Source of the DNA: RGIG6353 sp045660745
GTDB lineage: Bacteria > Bacillota > Clostridia > Oscillospirales > SIG627
DNA length: 64,000 nucleotides
Reading direction: 5' to 3'
Assembly (NCBI GenBank): GCA_045660745.1
Contig: JAZREJ010000014.1
Location: 1-64,000 of the forward strand
Shown piece after piece: positions 15,795-23,394 of this stretch (position 1 is its first letter; every line of letters starts with the position of its first letter). Under the pieces are notes generated by a model. That model saw only the letters and a program-made list of their open reading frames with translations, ran no database searches and had not been told where the DNA came from. The position numbers were made by a program, and so were the translations under genes.

Positions 15795-18218
15795 TTAATC
15801 CTCAAAAACTTTTATGACAGCAACCGACATATCGTCACGAGCCGAAAAGCGGGACAGCGCAAGAGAAAGTATCTTTTTTGAAAGGTCAGAGGCGGAAAGC
15901 GTTCGATTTTCCGATACAATACGGGATATCGGAAAATCTTCATTATCCGCAACGCCATCCGACAGCAGTACTATAATATCTCCTCCTCTCAATGTGATTC
16001 CCGTCTCCTCTGCGGATATATCCTCAATTATACCAACCGGAGGCGTTTTGGAAGAAACCGTATACACCTTTCCGCCTCGATATACAAATGACGGTGATGC
16101 CCCTACCTTAACAAAAGACGCTTTCCCTCGGTAAAGGTCTATTTCTACAAGATCAAGCGTTGTGAAAACCTCTGTATCACACTTAAGAAGCATGCGGTTG
16201 AGCATCTCAATGCTCACACTCTTATCCCCTGCACACGAAAGAAGCTTTTCAAGAAACACCGATGCAAGTCTTGATGTAAGTGCCGCCTCCCTGCCACTTC
16301 CCATTCCGTCACAGATAAGAGAATAGAACATTCCTGTGTCATTCTCAAAGAAGGACACCGTATCACCGTTGGTGGTCTCCCCTTTTTTGCCGCAGGTATT
16401 TTTGGCACATTCAAGATGCACACTGCGTCGGCGCTTCATCCTGAGCACCGACACGCTGTCTTCAAGGATAAATTCCGGCTCCTCAAACTTCATTCCAAGC
16501 GCATTCTCAAAAGCACTGACTATATCAAGAGAGGTTAATGTTATCTTTTCGTGTCTGATACCTACAGTATCAATAACGGTATTTCTTCCTCCCCATGCCT
16601 CAACGAATCCGTATTCTATACCTAACCTTTCAAGAAGCGCTACAACCTCACGCGATATTCTTTCGTCGGTATTCGGATCGGAAGAGAAATTTTCGGCAGT
16701 GCTTTTTAAGAGCTTTGACACCGTCCTATATTCTCCCGCAATGAGATTCACCTCATCAAGGTTCCCGTGCTTTGATAAAAACATTCTTTTTTCCCGATTG
16801 ATATCCGCACATATCTCATCCTTATAAACGCATCTTTCCTTGAAGTGCTTCGGCAGTGCTTCCTTTGTAACAACGTCATTTCTGGTGCTGGAGAGCGAAA
16901 GTTCATCTGTTGCCGCCCCGAACTCCTCTGCATGTCTGCCGTGGCAAACAGCAGCTGCCGTACAGGAGGCGCAACGGGTATTTACAACATACGTCACTTT
17001 GCGTCTCCATTCGTCCTCCCCTTCCTCCTTCTGCCTTTCGCCGACAGCAAAAAACACCTCCGAAAGTCCCGAAAATGCACCGGACAGGCGCTCAAGTCTG
17101 TCACGCGGTATCCTATTTTTCTCTTTCGGGGTTTTTGGAAGAGCGATACTCTTCAACACCGCGCGGGTCCTTACAAGTATAGGGAACATAACAAGGGATG
17201 ACAAGAGCACTTCCGGAAGTGTTGTAAGGAAGCCTTCCGAGCCTCCTGTAAACACGGACACCACGGTTGAGACAAGCACGCTTACAGTAAGTGCATACAG
17301 GTCCCTCGGGAAGAAAAGTGACGACATTGCACCGACAATGCCGAGGACTGCCGAATAAACGGGAGAAGAACAGGCAATACCGAGAGCGGTTCCTACAAGT
17401 GCCCCTTTAAGCCCACCATATCTTTTCGACATATACAGGGTGGCACAGGTGCTGAGTAAGAGTGACAGAGACAAATAGAATATTTTTATCTCTCCCAGGG
17501 AAAGAACGGTAAGAAATGCAACCGACAGAATGCCCGCAAAAAATCTTTCGCTCTCCTTTGTGTCAAGCCTTGCACGTCCTACCCTGTCGTACAGAGCGGT
17601 GAATAAAAACGTGAATATCGGTGTAACACAAACAAGTGTCACCCAAGACACAAGTGACAGCAGTGCAAAATCCGAAACAAGCGCGTAAAGCACCCCTGTC
17701 AAAAACGCAGATGCGAGCGACATGAGGCATCTTACCGAAACTCTCTCGGAAAAAGAAGCTGACGTAAAAACACTTCTCAGAACAAAAACAAAAATAAATA
17801 CGGAGAAATAAAGTACCCCAACATCCTCCATAAAAAGCGTGGCTATACAAACGGAAGCAAGTGACAGCGCTACAGCAAGCCGAGGAACGAAAACGCCGAT
17901 TTTCTTTTTGCATCCCGAGGCGCAAAGTACTGCGAGCGAAACGGGATAAGTGCTTTCACCCATGGCGGTTGCAGACAGTATAATGGAAAGGACACACAGA
18001 ATGATACTTACGCTGAGTACCCTGACTCGCTCTCTTGTACCAAGGCGTTCTTTCTCAAGCTCCTCACCGAGCAAAACCGAATATTTTTCAAAAAAACCGC
18101 GGGCTGCCTTTTTTAAAAAATCCTTTGTTTTTTTTACACTTTCTTGCAGAAGTCCCTTTCTGTCAAGACTCTTCTGTTCTTCATTTTCACGTACTTTTTC
18201 CTCAACTGTGTTTTTCAT
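15795..18218 (-). CDS. spoIIE: stage II sporulation protein E
   Basis: An 807-residue membrane phosphatase that dephosphorylates the anti-anti-sigma factor SpoIIAA and so activates sigma-F in the forespore. About ten hydrophobic helices occupy roughly residues 60-345. A cytoplasmic linker follows, then a C-terminal PP2C domain (about 580-805) with the metal-binding motifs ICDGMGSG, LLSDGVAD and ARDDMSVAVI. The length is close to the Bacillus protein. The start is the ATG at 18218 with AAGGAAAG upstream; an in-frame ATG five codons earlier is less well placed. The promoter is of the Spo0A-activated kind. No terminator hairpin is visible after the stop. Confidence 0.95.
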   Translation of the reverse strand: MKNTVEEKVRENEEQKSLDRKGLLQESVKKTKDFLKKAARGFFEKYSVLLGEELEKERLGTRERVRVLSVSIILCVLSIILSATAMGESTYPVSLAVLCASGCKKKIGVFVPRLAVALSLASVCIATLFMEDVGVLYFSVFIFVFVLRSVFTSASFSERVSVRCLMSLASAFLTGVLYALVSDFALLSLVSWVTLVCVTPIFTFLFTALYDRVGRARLDTKESERFFAGILSVAFLTVLSLGEIKIFYLSLSLLLSTCATLYMSKRYGGLKGALVGTALGIACSSPVYSAVLGIVGAMSSLFFPRDLYALTVSVLVSTVVSVFTGGSEGFLTTLPEVLLSSLVMFPILVRTRAVLKSIALPKTPKEKNRIPRDRLERLSGAFSGLSEVFFAVGERQKEEGEDEWRRKVTYVVNTRCASCTAAAVCHGRHAEEFGAATDELSLSSTRNDVVTKEALPKHFKERCVYKDEICADINREKRMFLSKHGNLDEVNLIAGEYRTVSKLLKSTAENFSSDPNTDERISREVVALLERLGIEYGFVEAWGGRNTVIDTVGIRHEKITLTSLDIVSAFENALGMKFEEPEFILEDSVSVLRMKRRRSVHLECAKNTCGKKGETTNGDTVSFFENDTGMFYSLICDGMGSGREAALTSRLASVFLEKLLSCAGDKSVSIEMLNRMLLKCDTEVFTTLDLVEIDLYRGKASFVKVGASPSFVYRGGKVYTVSSKTPPVGIIEDISAEETGITLRGGDIIVLLSDGVADNEDFPISRIVSENRTLSASDLSKKILSLALSRFSARDDMSVAVIKVFED

Positions 18219-18246
18219 TGTCTTTCCTTTCACCTTGTTTTTTTAT

Positions 18247-18279
18247 ATTGTACGAAAAGAGTATTTAAAACGGTGTCAA
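18247..18279 (-). promoter_or_regulatory. spoIIE promoter with 21-bp spacer and overlapping Spo0A box
   Basis: On the minus strand a perfect TTGACA (18279-18274) and a good TACAAT (18252-18247) are separated by 21 bases. This spacing is diagnostic of Spo0A-activated sigma-A promoters such as Bacillus spoIIE and spoIIG. On the opposite strand TGTCAAA (18274-18280), one change from the 0A-box core TGTCGAA, overlaps the -35. A second box-like TGTCGCA lies about 70 bases further upstream near 18348. Confidence 0.75.
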
Positions 18280-18442
18280 AAGATGGCGTGCCTTTTGCAC
18301 TACTTTTGATGGATTACTTTGAAAACACAATATATAGATATTATTTTGTCGCATTTTTTAAAAAAAACACAAAATATTCTATCATAACTCTATTTACTTT
18401 TAATATAATATATGCTACAATACAGAAAAAGGAGGGATAGTT

Positions 18443-18886
18443 ATTTTATACACTTGGATTACTGTTTTTATTATTGCCGTAATTGTTGAAGCAATAACGC
18501 CAAACCTTGCTACCATATGGTTTATCCCGGCATCCCTTATTGCCGCTCTCGCCGCGGCGCTTGATGCACCATTGTGGCTACAGGTTACTTTATTCATTGT
18601 GTCGGGAGTTGTTTGTCTTGTCACAACAAAACCTCTTTTCGAAAAGATACTCAAGGTTGTACCCACTCAAAAAACCAATGCCGATGCACTTATAGGTAAG
18701 ACTGCGTCGGTAATTGAAGATATTGACAATCTTAATGAAAACGGAGCAGTCAAGGTAGAGGGCAAGGTATGGACCGCGAGAAATGCCGACGGAAACAGCG
18801 TTATTCCCTCAGGAAAGTTCGTAACAGTCCGTGAGATAAAAGGGGTAAAACTCATGTGCTCAATAAATACAGACAAGGAGAATTGA
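18443..18886 (+). CDS. NfeD-like membrane protein, apparent AUU start
   Basis: A 147-residue NfeD-family protein. Two or three N-terminal membrane helices (about residues 4-25 and 28-65, with VEAITPNLATIWFIPASL) are followed by a C-terminal OB fold (about 90-147). NfeD proteins partner with SPFH/stomatin proteins, and the stomatin gene begins one base after this stop. No ATG, GTG or TTG occurs in frame before residue 44, yet GGAGGG sits at 18431-18436 and the frame is conserved from there. The ATT at 18443, seven bases from GGAGG, is the best start. The later ATG at 18572 would delete the first membrane helices. A -10-like TATAAT lies at 18404-18409 with a poor -35. Confidence 0.8.
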   Translation: MLYTWITVFIIAVIVEAITPNLATIWFIPASLIAALAAALDAPLWLQVTLFIVSGVVCLVTTKPLFEKILKVVPTQKTNADALIGKTASVIEDIDNLNENGAVKVEGKVWTARNADGNSVIPSGKFVTVREIKGVKLMCSINTDKEN

Positions 18887-18887
18887 T

Positions 18888-19823
18888 ATGGAAGCAATTT
18901 TAATCATCATCGGAGTAATAGTAATATTTATAATCTCAAACATCAAGATAGTATCCCAAGCATGTGCTTTCGTAATTGAAAGACTTGGTGCTTACAACAC
19001 CACATGGAACACAGGTATCCACTTCAAGATACCCTTCATCGACAGAATAGCAAAGCGAGTAAGTCTCATGGAGCAGGTATCCGACTTTCCGCCCCAGCCC
19101 GTTATCACCAAGGATAACGTAAAGATGCAGATAGACACCGTTGTGTTCTATCAGATAACCGACTGTAAGCTTTTTGCATACGGTGTGGCAAATCCTATTT
19201 CGGCAATCGAAAATCTGACTGCCACCACTCTCCGTAACATTATAGGTGAGCTTGAGCTTGACGAAACTCTCACATCCCGCGATGTGATAAATACTAAGAT
19301 GCGCGCCATTCTTGACGAAGCCACCGACCCTTGGGGAATCAAGATAAACAGAGTAGAGCTAAAAAATATCATGCCTCCCCGCGAGATACAGGAGGCTATG
19401 GAAAAGCAGATGAAGGCAGAGCGTGAACGCCGTGAAGCGATTCTTATTGCCGAGGGTGAAAAGCATTCGGCAATTCTCGTTGCGGAAGGTCAAAAGGAAT
19501 CCGCCATTCTTAAAGCTGAGGCGGAAAAACAGTCTGCCATCCTCAAGGCTGAAGCTGAAAAAGAGGCGCGTATACGCCTTGCCGAGGGTGAAGCGGAAGC
19601 CATTCTCAAGGTACAGGAGGCTACTGCCAATGGTATACGTATGGTAAACGAATCCGCTCCCAGCGACGCGATAATCGCCATGAAGAGCCTTGAAGCCCTT
19701 GAAAAAATGGCACAAAGTCCCTCGTCGAAGATTATCATTCCGTCCGAGATACAGTCTCTTGCGGGACTCGTCACAAGTGCCTCGGTGCTTTGTGAAAAAA
19801 CAAAAAGTTCAAAAGACGCTTAA
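18888..19823 (+). CDS. stomatin/SPFH (band 7) membrane protein
   Basis: A 311-residue SPFH-domain protein of the stomatin/QmcA group. An N-terminal membrane anchor (about residues 2-24) is followed by the SPFH domain (about 25-190; RLGAYNTTWNTGIHFKIPFIDRIAKRV) and a long charged alanine/glutamate-rich coiled coil (about 190-260) with repeated KAEAEKQSAIL units. Such proteins form oligomeric membrane rings and usually pair with NfeD, as here. The ATG is preceded by AAGGAG inside the 3' end of nfeD. A clear terminator follows. Confidence 0.92.
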   Translation: MEAILIIIGVIVIFIISNIKIVSQACAFVIERLGAYNTTWNTGIHFKIPFIDRIAKRVSLMEQVSDFPPQPVITKDNVKMQIDTVVFYQITDCKLFAYGVANPISAIENLTATTLRNIIGELELDETLTSRDVINTKMRAILDEATDPWGIKINRVELKNIMPPREIQEAMEKQMKAERERREAILIAEGEKHSAILVAEGQKESAILKAEAEKQSAILKAEAEKEARIRLAEGEAEAILKVQEATANGIRMVNESAPSDAIIAMKSLEALEKMAQSPSSKIIIPSEIQSLAGLVTSASVLCEKTKSSKDA

Positions 19824-19843
19824 AGAATAAAGTATAGAAGTAA

Positions 19844-19874
19844 AATAAGCTCGGGAATTTATCCTGAGCTTATT
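19844..19874 (+). terminator. terminator of nfeD-stomatin
   Basis: The stem AATAAGCTC / GAGCTTATT is extended by GGA / TCC around a short loop and followed by TTTATC on the plus strand. Confidence 0.75.
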
Positions 19875-19941
19875 TTTATCCTCCGAAGGACAGGTGCAAA
19901 ACACGCGCCATCTGCATAACATTATAATGGAGGAAATAATC

Positions 19942-20736
19942 ATGGACTACAATTTTATAATTCTCACCCCCGAGAATACCCTCCTTGACAAACGGATGGT
20001 ATACCTCAAAACGCGCCTTGAAAAGAAATGGCGCACTACTCTTTTACCGTCTACCGAAAGAGTCTTTACCCCCTCCCCTTCAACGGTTTTCGTTCTGCCC
20101 TTTTCCATTTCCCAACATAGCATATCAAATCTTATCGCCTCTCTCCCCGACGGATGTACCACCTTTGGCGGAGCTTTGGGTGATGACGGTGCGTCAATAG
20201 CGGAAATGAAAAAGATTCGTCACATAAACGTTTTGTCAGATGAAGAATTCTGTTCGGATAACGCCGCACTCACGGCAGAAGCGGCACTCTCGCTTGTTAT
20301 CTCCTCCACTGAGACCGCCCTCTACGGAATGCGCACAGCGCTTTTCGGCTACGGAAGAATTGGTTCAAGGCTTGCGAGAATGCTTCTCTCACACGGTGCC
20401 AGTCTGAAGGTCTTTACCTCCAACAAAAAAGAGCTTGACGAGCTGCGCCTGAAGGGTATCAATTCCTCCCATCTGTGGAAAAGACAGGATATCGACTCTT
20501 TTTCGGTACTTATAAACACAATTCCGCTAAATCACGTAATTCCGCGCGATACACTCGCCTGCCTTGACAGGAACGCAGTCATTATAGACCTTGCCAGTGG
20601 CAACAATAACGTAGACTGGGCGGGAATGAAGCTTCTCGGCATTAAGGGAGAGCACGCAACCTCTCTTCCCGGAAAGTATTCCCCCATGTCCGCAGCTGCT
20701 GTTCTTGAACGGGCAATTCTCAAACATCTTGAATAA
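19942..20736 (+). CDS. dpaA: dipicolinate synthase subunit A
   Basis: A 264-residue subunit of the enzyme that oxidises dihydrodipicolinate to dipicolinic acid, the spore-core calcium chelator. The C-terminal half carries a Rossmann NAD(P) motif ALFGYGRIGSRLARML (about residues 134-149) and ends with LPGKYSPMSAAAVLE, characteristic of SpoVFA. The start is the ATG at 19942 behind GGAGG; an upstream in-frame ATG lacks a site. dpaB follows 10 bases later. CATAACAT at 19915-19922 resembles a mother-cell sigma -10, but it is too close to the binding site and lacks a good -35, so the promoter is unsettled. Confidence 0.92.
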   Translation: MDYNFIILTPENTLLDKRMVYLKTRLEKKWRTTLLPSTERVFTPSPSTVFVLPFSISQHSISNLIASLPDGCTTFGGALGDDGASIAEMKKIRHINVLSDEEFCSDNAALTAEAALSLVISSTETALYGMRTALFGYGRIGSRLARMLLSHGASLKVFTSNKKELDELRLKGINSSHLWKRQDIDSFSVLINTIPLNHVIPRDTLACLDRNAVIIDLASGNNNVDWAGMKLLGIKGEHATSLPGKYSPMSAAAVLERAILKHLE

Positions 20737-20746
20737 GGAGACCTTT

Positions 20747-21319
20747 ATGGACAAGATCCGTCTTGGATTTGCATTTACCGGCTCCTTCTGCACCTTTGAA
20801 CAGGTTTTTGAAGTGCTTTCCGACATCTGTCAGGAAAAGTACGAAATATTCCCCATACTCTCCGAGAGCGTCACGTCAAGCGACAGCCGATTCATGACGC
20901 GGGAGGAGATATACCGCCGCCTCTCGCTGATTACTCCCAACAGCCCGATAACCACCATTGCCACCGCCGAGCCCATCGGTCCGAAAAAGCTGCTTGACGT
21001 GCTTGTAATCGCTCCATGTACGGGCAACACACTTTCAAAGCTCGCCTGCGGTATCACCGACTCGACTGTAACCATGGCGGCAAAGGCACATCTCAGAAAC
21101 GAGAGACCGCTTGTTATCGCCCCCTCCTCGAATGACGCACTCTCCGCAAACCTTAAGAACATCGGTCTTCTCATGAATACACGAAACGTGTATTTCGTAC
21201 CCTTCTCTCAGGATAGCCCTGAAACCAAGCACCGCTCGGTAGTTGCTTCCTTTGAGCTGATAGAGGAAACCGTAGAGAATGCACTCAAAGGGATTCAGAC
21301 TCAGCCGATACTTGCATAA
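20747..21319 (+). CDS. dpaB: dipicolinate synthase subunit B
   Basis: A 190-residue flavoprotein-like subunit of dipicolinate synthase (SpoVFB). The N-terminal GFAFTGSFCTFEQVF, the ITTIATAEPIGPKKLLDVLVIAPCTGNTLSKLACGITD block (read in parts) and the PLVIAPSSNDALS segment are family marks of this phosphopantothenoylcysteine-decarboxylase-like fold. The start at 20747 is behind AAGGAG. Together with dpaA and spoIIE it shows that the organism forms spores. Confidence 0.93.
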   Translation: MDKIRLGFAFTGSFCTFEQVFEVLSDICQEKYEIFPILSESVTSSDSRFMTREEIYRRLSLITPNSPITTIATAEPIGPKKLLDVLVIAPCTGNTLSKLACGITDSTVTMAAKAHLRNERPLVIAPSSNDALSANLKNIGLLMNTRNVYFVPFSQDSPETKHRSVVASFELIEETVENALKGIQTQPILA

Positions 21320-21380
21320 AAAGTGACAAATATATTATTCCTTACCCATCGCCCCATATTGGGGGAATTATACACTTTTT
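21318..21380 (+). terminator. probable terminator after dpaB
   Basis: AAAAAGTG (21318-21325, overlapping the dpaB stop) can pair with CACTTTTT (21373-21380), enclosing a small CCCCA / TGGGG helix at 21352-21364. The 3' arm provides the T run. It is a branched structure and less certain than a simple hairpin. Confidence 0.5.
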
Positions 21381-21434
21381 TGTAATATATACAAAAAACA
21401 CTCTTAAATACACAACTTACCATAAGATAAAAAA

Positions 21435-21448
21435 GCGGCTGGAGCCGC
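21435..21448 (-). terminator. terminator-like GC hairpin in the dpaB-DMT gap
   Basis: GCGGC-loop-GCCGC is followed on the minus strand by six T (GCCGCTTTTTTATC). Upstream on that strand CTCGCC and GGCGAG can pair across about 38 bases. It may be a back-up terminator for the DMT transporter operon or the end of a small RNA. I recognise no RNA family. Confidence 0.5.
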
Positions 21449-21535
21449 ATCAATTCTCGCCTATCGCAACCTAATATATCTGCTCATGCAAAGTAAAACG
21501 GCGAGCTTGTTTAATGCAATTTCCTATGGAATAAA

Positions 21536-21573
21536 AAAATGCTGTAAAAGCCTTGTGGCTTTTACAGCATTTT
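21536..21573 (-). terminator. terminator of the acyltransferase-ligase-methyltransferase-DMT operon
   Basis: A 17-bp perfect stem with a 4-base loop and a run of seven T on the minus strand, immediately after the stop codon of the DMT gene. Confidence 0.9.
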
Positions 21574-21574
21574 C

Positions 21575-22468
21575 TTAAATATCAACAGATTTGTCACGCG
21601 GGCGACGTTCTTTACGACGGTGCGGCATCTGTGCAAGAACAGATGCACCGAGGATTATTACAATTCCGAGAAATCCCGTCCATGTAAAAGTCTCGCCGAG
21701 AAGAGTATATGAAAAAATAAGTGCTCCTGCAGGGTCAATGTAACTGAAAAGAGCTGCATCACTCACTTTGATACTCTTTATAGAAGTGAAATACAAAAGA
21801 TATGCAACGCCCGTATGCACGATGCCGAGAAGAAGAAGTGTCATAAAATCCTTCGACAGATGATCCTCATAAGCGCTGAGAGGAACACTGATAAATACAT
21901 AAAGGAGCATAACGATGCTTGATATACCGAGCTGTATAACAGTGGTCTCTATGCCCGAAATATTCTTAAGCTTCTTGTTAAGAAGCACTATTGCAGCGTA
22001 GAGTAATGCGGCACCGAGAGACACGGCAATTCCGTCAAAGCTCACCTTACTGTCGGGACTCAAGATGCCCGAAACAGGTATCATACCGAGAAAAGCCGCA
22101 AAAGCGCAGAGAACCTTGATGAAGCCCGGCTTTTCCTTCAGTACAAATGGCGAAAGGATTATTACGATGGCGGGAGCAAGGTAGTAACAAAGAGTAGCGG
22201 TAGCAACACCCGTCATTTTGTAACCTTCAAAAAGAAGCACCCAGTTGGCACCGAGAAATATTCCCGACGGAATAAGATACTTTGCATTTGATAAAAACAC
22301 CCTTTTATCAAGCTTCTTACCTGTAAAAAGTATTACAAGTAAAAGTATCACTGTACCGAAAACAGATCTGAAAAGCGCTGTAACGCTTGACGGAACCGAC
22401 AAGGCATCAACAAAAACCCCTATTGAGGAAAAGATAAGCATTGACACAACAAACAGAATTCGGCTCAT
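21575..22468 (-). CDS. EamA/DMT-family transporter
   Basis: A 297-residue integral membrane protein with ten predicted helices arranged as two EamA repeats (about residues 1-140 and 150-285), typical of drug/metabolite exporters. PSGIFLGANWVLLFEGYKMTGVATA (in parts) and the second-repeat segment YIDPAGALIFSYTLLGE are characteristic. Substrate unknown. The start is the ATG at 22468 behind GGAGG, overlapping the methyltransferase stop (ATGA). A longer frame to 22537 lies in the upstream gene. The C-terminal tail is arginine-rich (HRRKERRPR), consistent with cytoplasmic ends. Confidence 0.88.
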   Translation of the reverse strand: MSRILFVVSMLIFSSIGVFVDALSVPSSVTALFRSVFGTVILLLVILFTGKKLDKRVFLSNAKYLIPSGIFLGANWVLLFEGYKMTGVATATLCYYLAPAIVIILSPFVLKEKPGFIKVLCAFAAFLGMIPVSGILSPDSKVSFDGIAVSLGAALLYAAIVLLNKKLKNISGIETTVIQLGISSIVMLLYVFISVPLSAYEDHLSKDFMTLLLLGIVHTGVAYLLYFTSIKSIKVSDAALFSYIDPAGALIFSYTLLGETFTWTGFLGIVIILGASVLAQMPHRRKERRPRDKSVDI

Positions 22469-23346
22469 ATTTTGTCCTCCATATAACACTTCATGGTTTT
22501 TTCTATCCAATACGTATGCTCGGCATTCGGGGTGCATTTTTCAAGCGCACGAAATCTTTCATACATTTCCACCCCGTCCGACACGTCATGCCATGTGTCG
22601 GCGTATATATAATCGTAATTTTCGAACGGTGCCGTCTTTTCAGCATATTCAAAGGCATCCGCACAGACAAGTCTCACCTTTTCAGGGTGCTTAAACTGAG
22701 GGAGTATATGCTCGCGAAAAAGCTCGATCACAGTCGAATTTATGTCCACCGCCGTAACCGACTCCACCTCATCCATAAGACTTGTAAGATACACAAAATA
22801 ACCGAGCCCGAGTCCGTATGTAAGGACCTTGCCGTGCGCCTTTTTGATGTCATCACGCATTGTGTGCACCTCATTCGGAGTAACCAGCATCCATTCCACC
22901 CCGTTTTCAAAAATAGCGGGATATCTGAACTCCGTATCAAAAAAGCCAAGCTGAGGGATAACGCGTCCGTCGTCAAGCGCAAGAGGGTCATCAAGAGGAA
23001 TAAGCTCATACGGCTTTATAACACAGTTTTTCATTTCCCAATTGCCTTTTTTTACGTCGGGAAGGCGGATGTTTTTATAATAAGGGTCCTCTTTATACAC
23101 CGACTCGTCAAGGTAGTGAGTCATGTGAGGAAAATAAAGGCTATATATTTCACGGTCGGTCTCATCCGTATCAGGTTGAAAATAAAGTGCTCCCGCAAGA
23201 AGCAGATCATACGCCTCTTTCGTTTCAAGACCGCACTCTCTCACAAGCTCATCAACTATTTCCGGGGTGATAAAATCGGATTGAAGATTCATATATACCG
23301 AAAGGCGTGAAAAAAGCTCGCGGTTATACTTTTTCATCTTATTCAT
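22465..23346 (-). CDS. spermidine-synthase-like SAM-dependent methyltransferase
   Basis: A 293-residue protein with a Rossmann fold of the spermidine synthase/methyltransferase kind in its second half: VLTYGLGLGYFVYL (glycine loop), VTAVDINSTVIELF (acidic residue binding the ribose) and YDYIYADTWHD. The first 130 residues are a family-specific extension of unknown role. No polyamine genes are nearby, so transfer of a methyl or aminopropyl group to an unknown substrate is all that can be said. Three starts are possible (TTG 23358, ATG 23346, ATG 23337); the ATG at 23346 has the best, still weak, binding site. It is coupled to the DMT exporter downstream. Confidence 0.72.
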   Translation of the reverse strand: MNKMKKYNRELFSRLSVYMNLQSDFITPEIVDELVRECGLETKEAYDLLLAGALYFQPDTDETDREIYSLYFPHMTHYLDESVYKEDPYYKNIRLPDVKKGNWEMKNCVIKPYELIPLDDPLALDDGRVIPQLGFFDTEFRYPAIFENGVEWMLVTPNEVHTMRDDIKKAHGKVLTYGLGLGYFVYLTSLMDEVESVTAVDINSTVIELFREHILPQFKHPEKVRLVCADAFEYAEKTAPFENYDYIYADTWHDVSDGVEMYERFRALEKCTPNAEHTYWIEKTMKCYMEDKI

Positions 23347-23359
23347 AGCGATTCTCAAA

Positions 23360-23384
23360 GCACCACACGAAATCCGTGTGGTGC
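23360..23384 (-). other. perfect hairpin between the ligase and methyltransferase genes
   Basis: A 10-bp perfect stem GCACCACACG / CGTGTGGTGC with a 5-base loop lies between the stop of the acyl-CoA ligase and the start of the methyltransferase. No T run follows, so it is more likely an RNA processing or stability element than a terminator. Confidence 0.6.
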
Positions 23385-23394
23385 GTTCAGTGGT

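Noticed and set aside
19905..19930. Sporulation-sigma promoter for dpaA (CATAACAT at 19915-19922)
   Set aside because: No suitable -35 at the right distance, and the start point would fall on the ribosome binding site.
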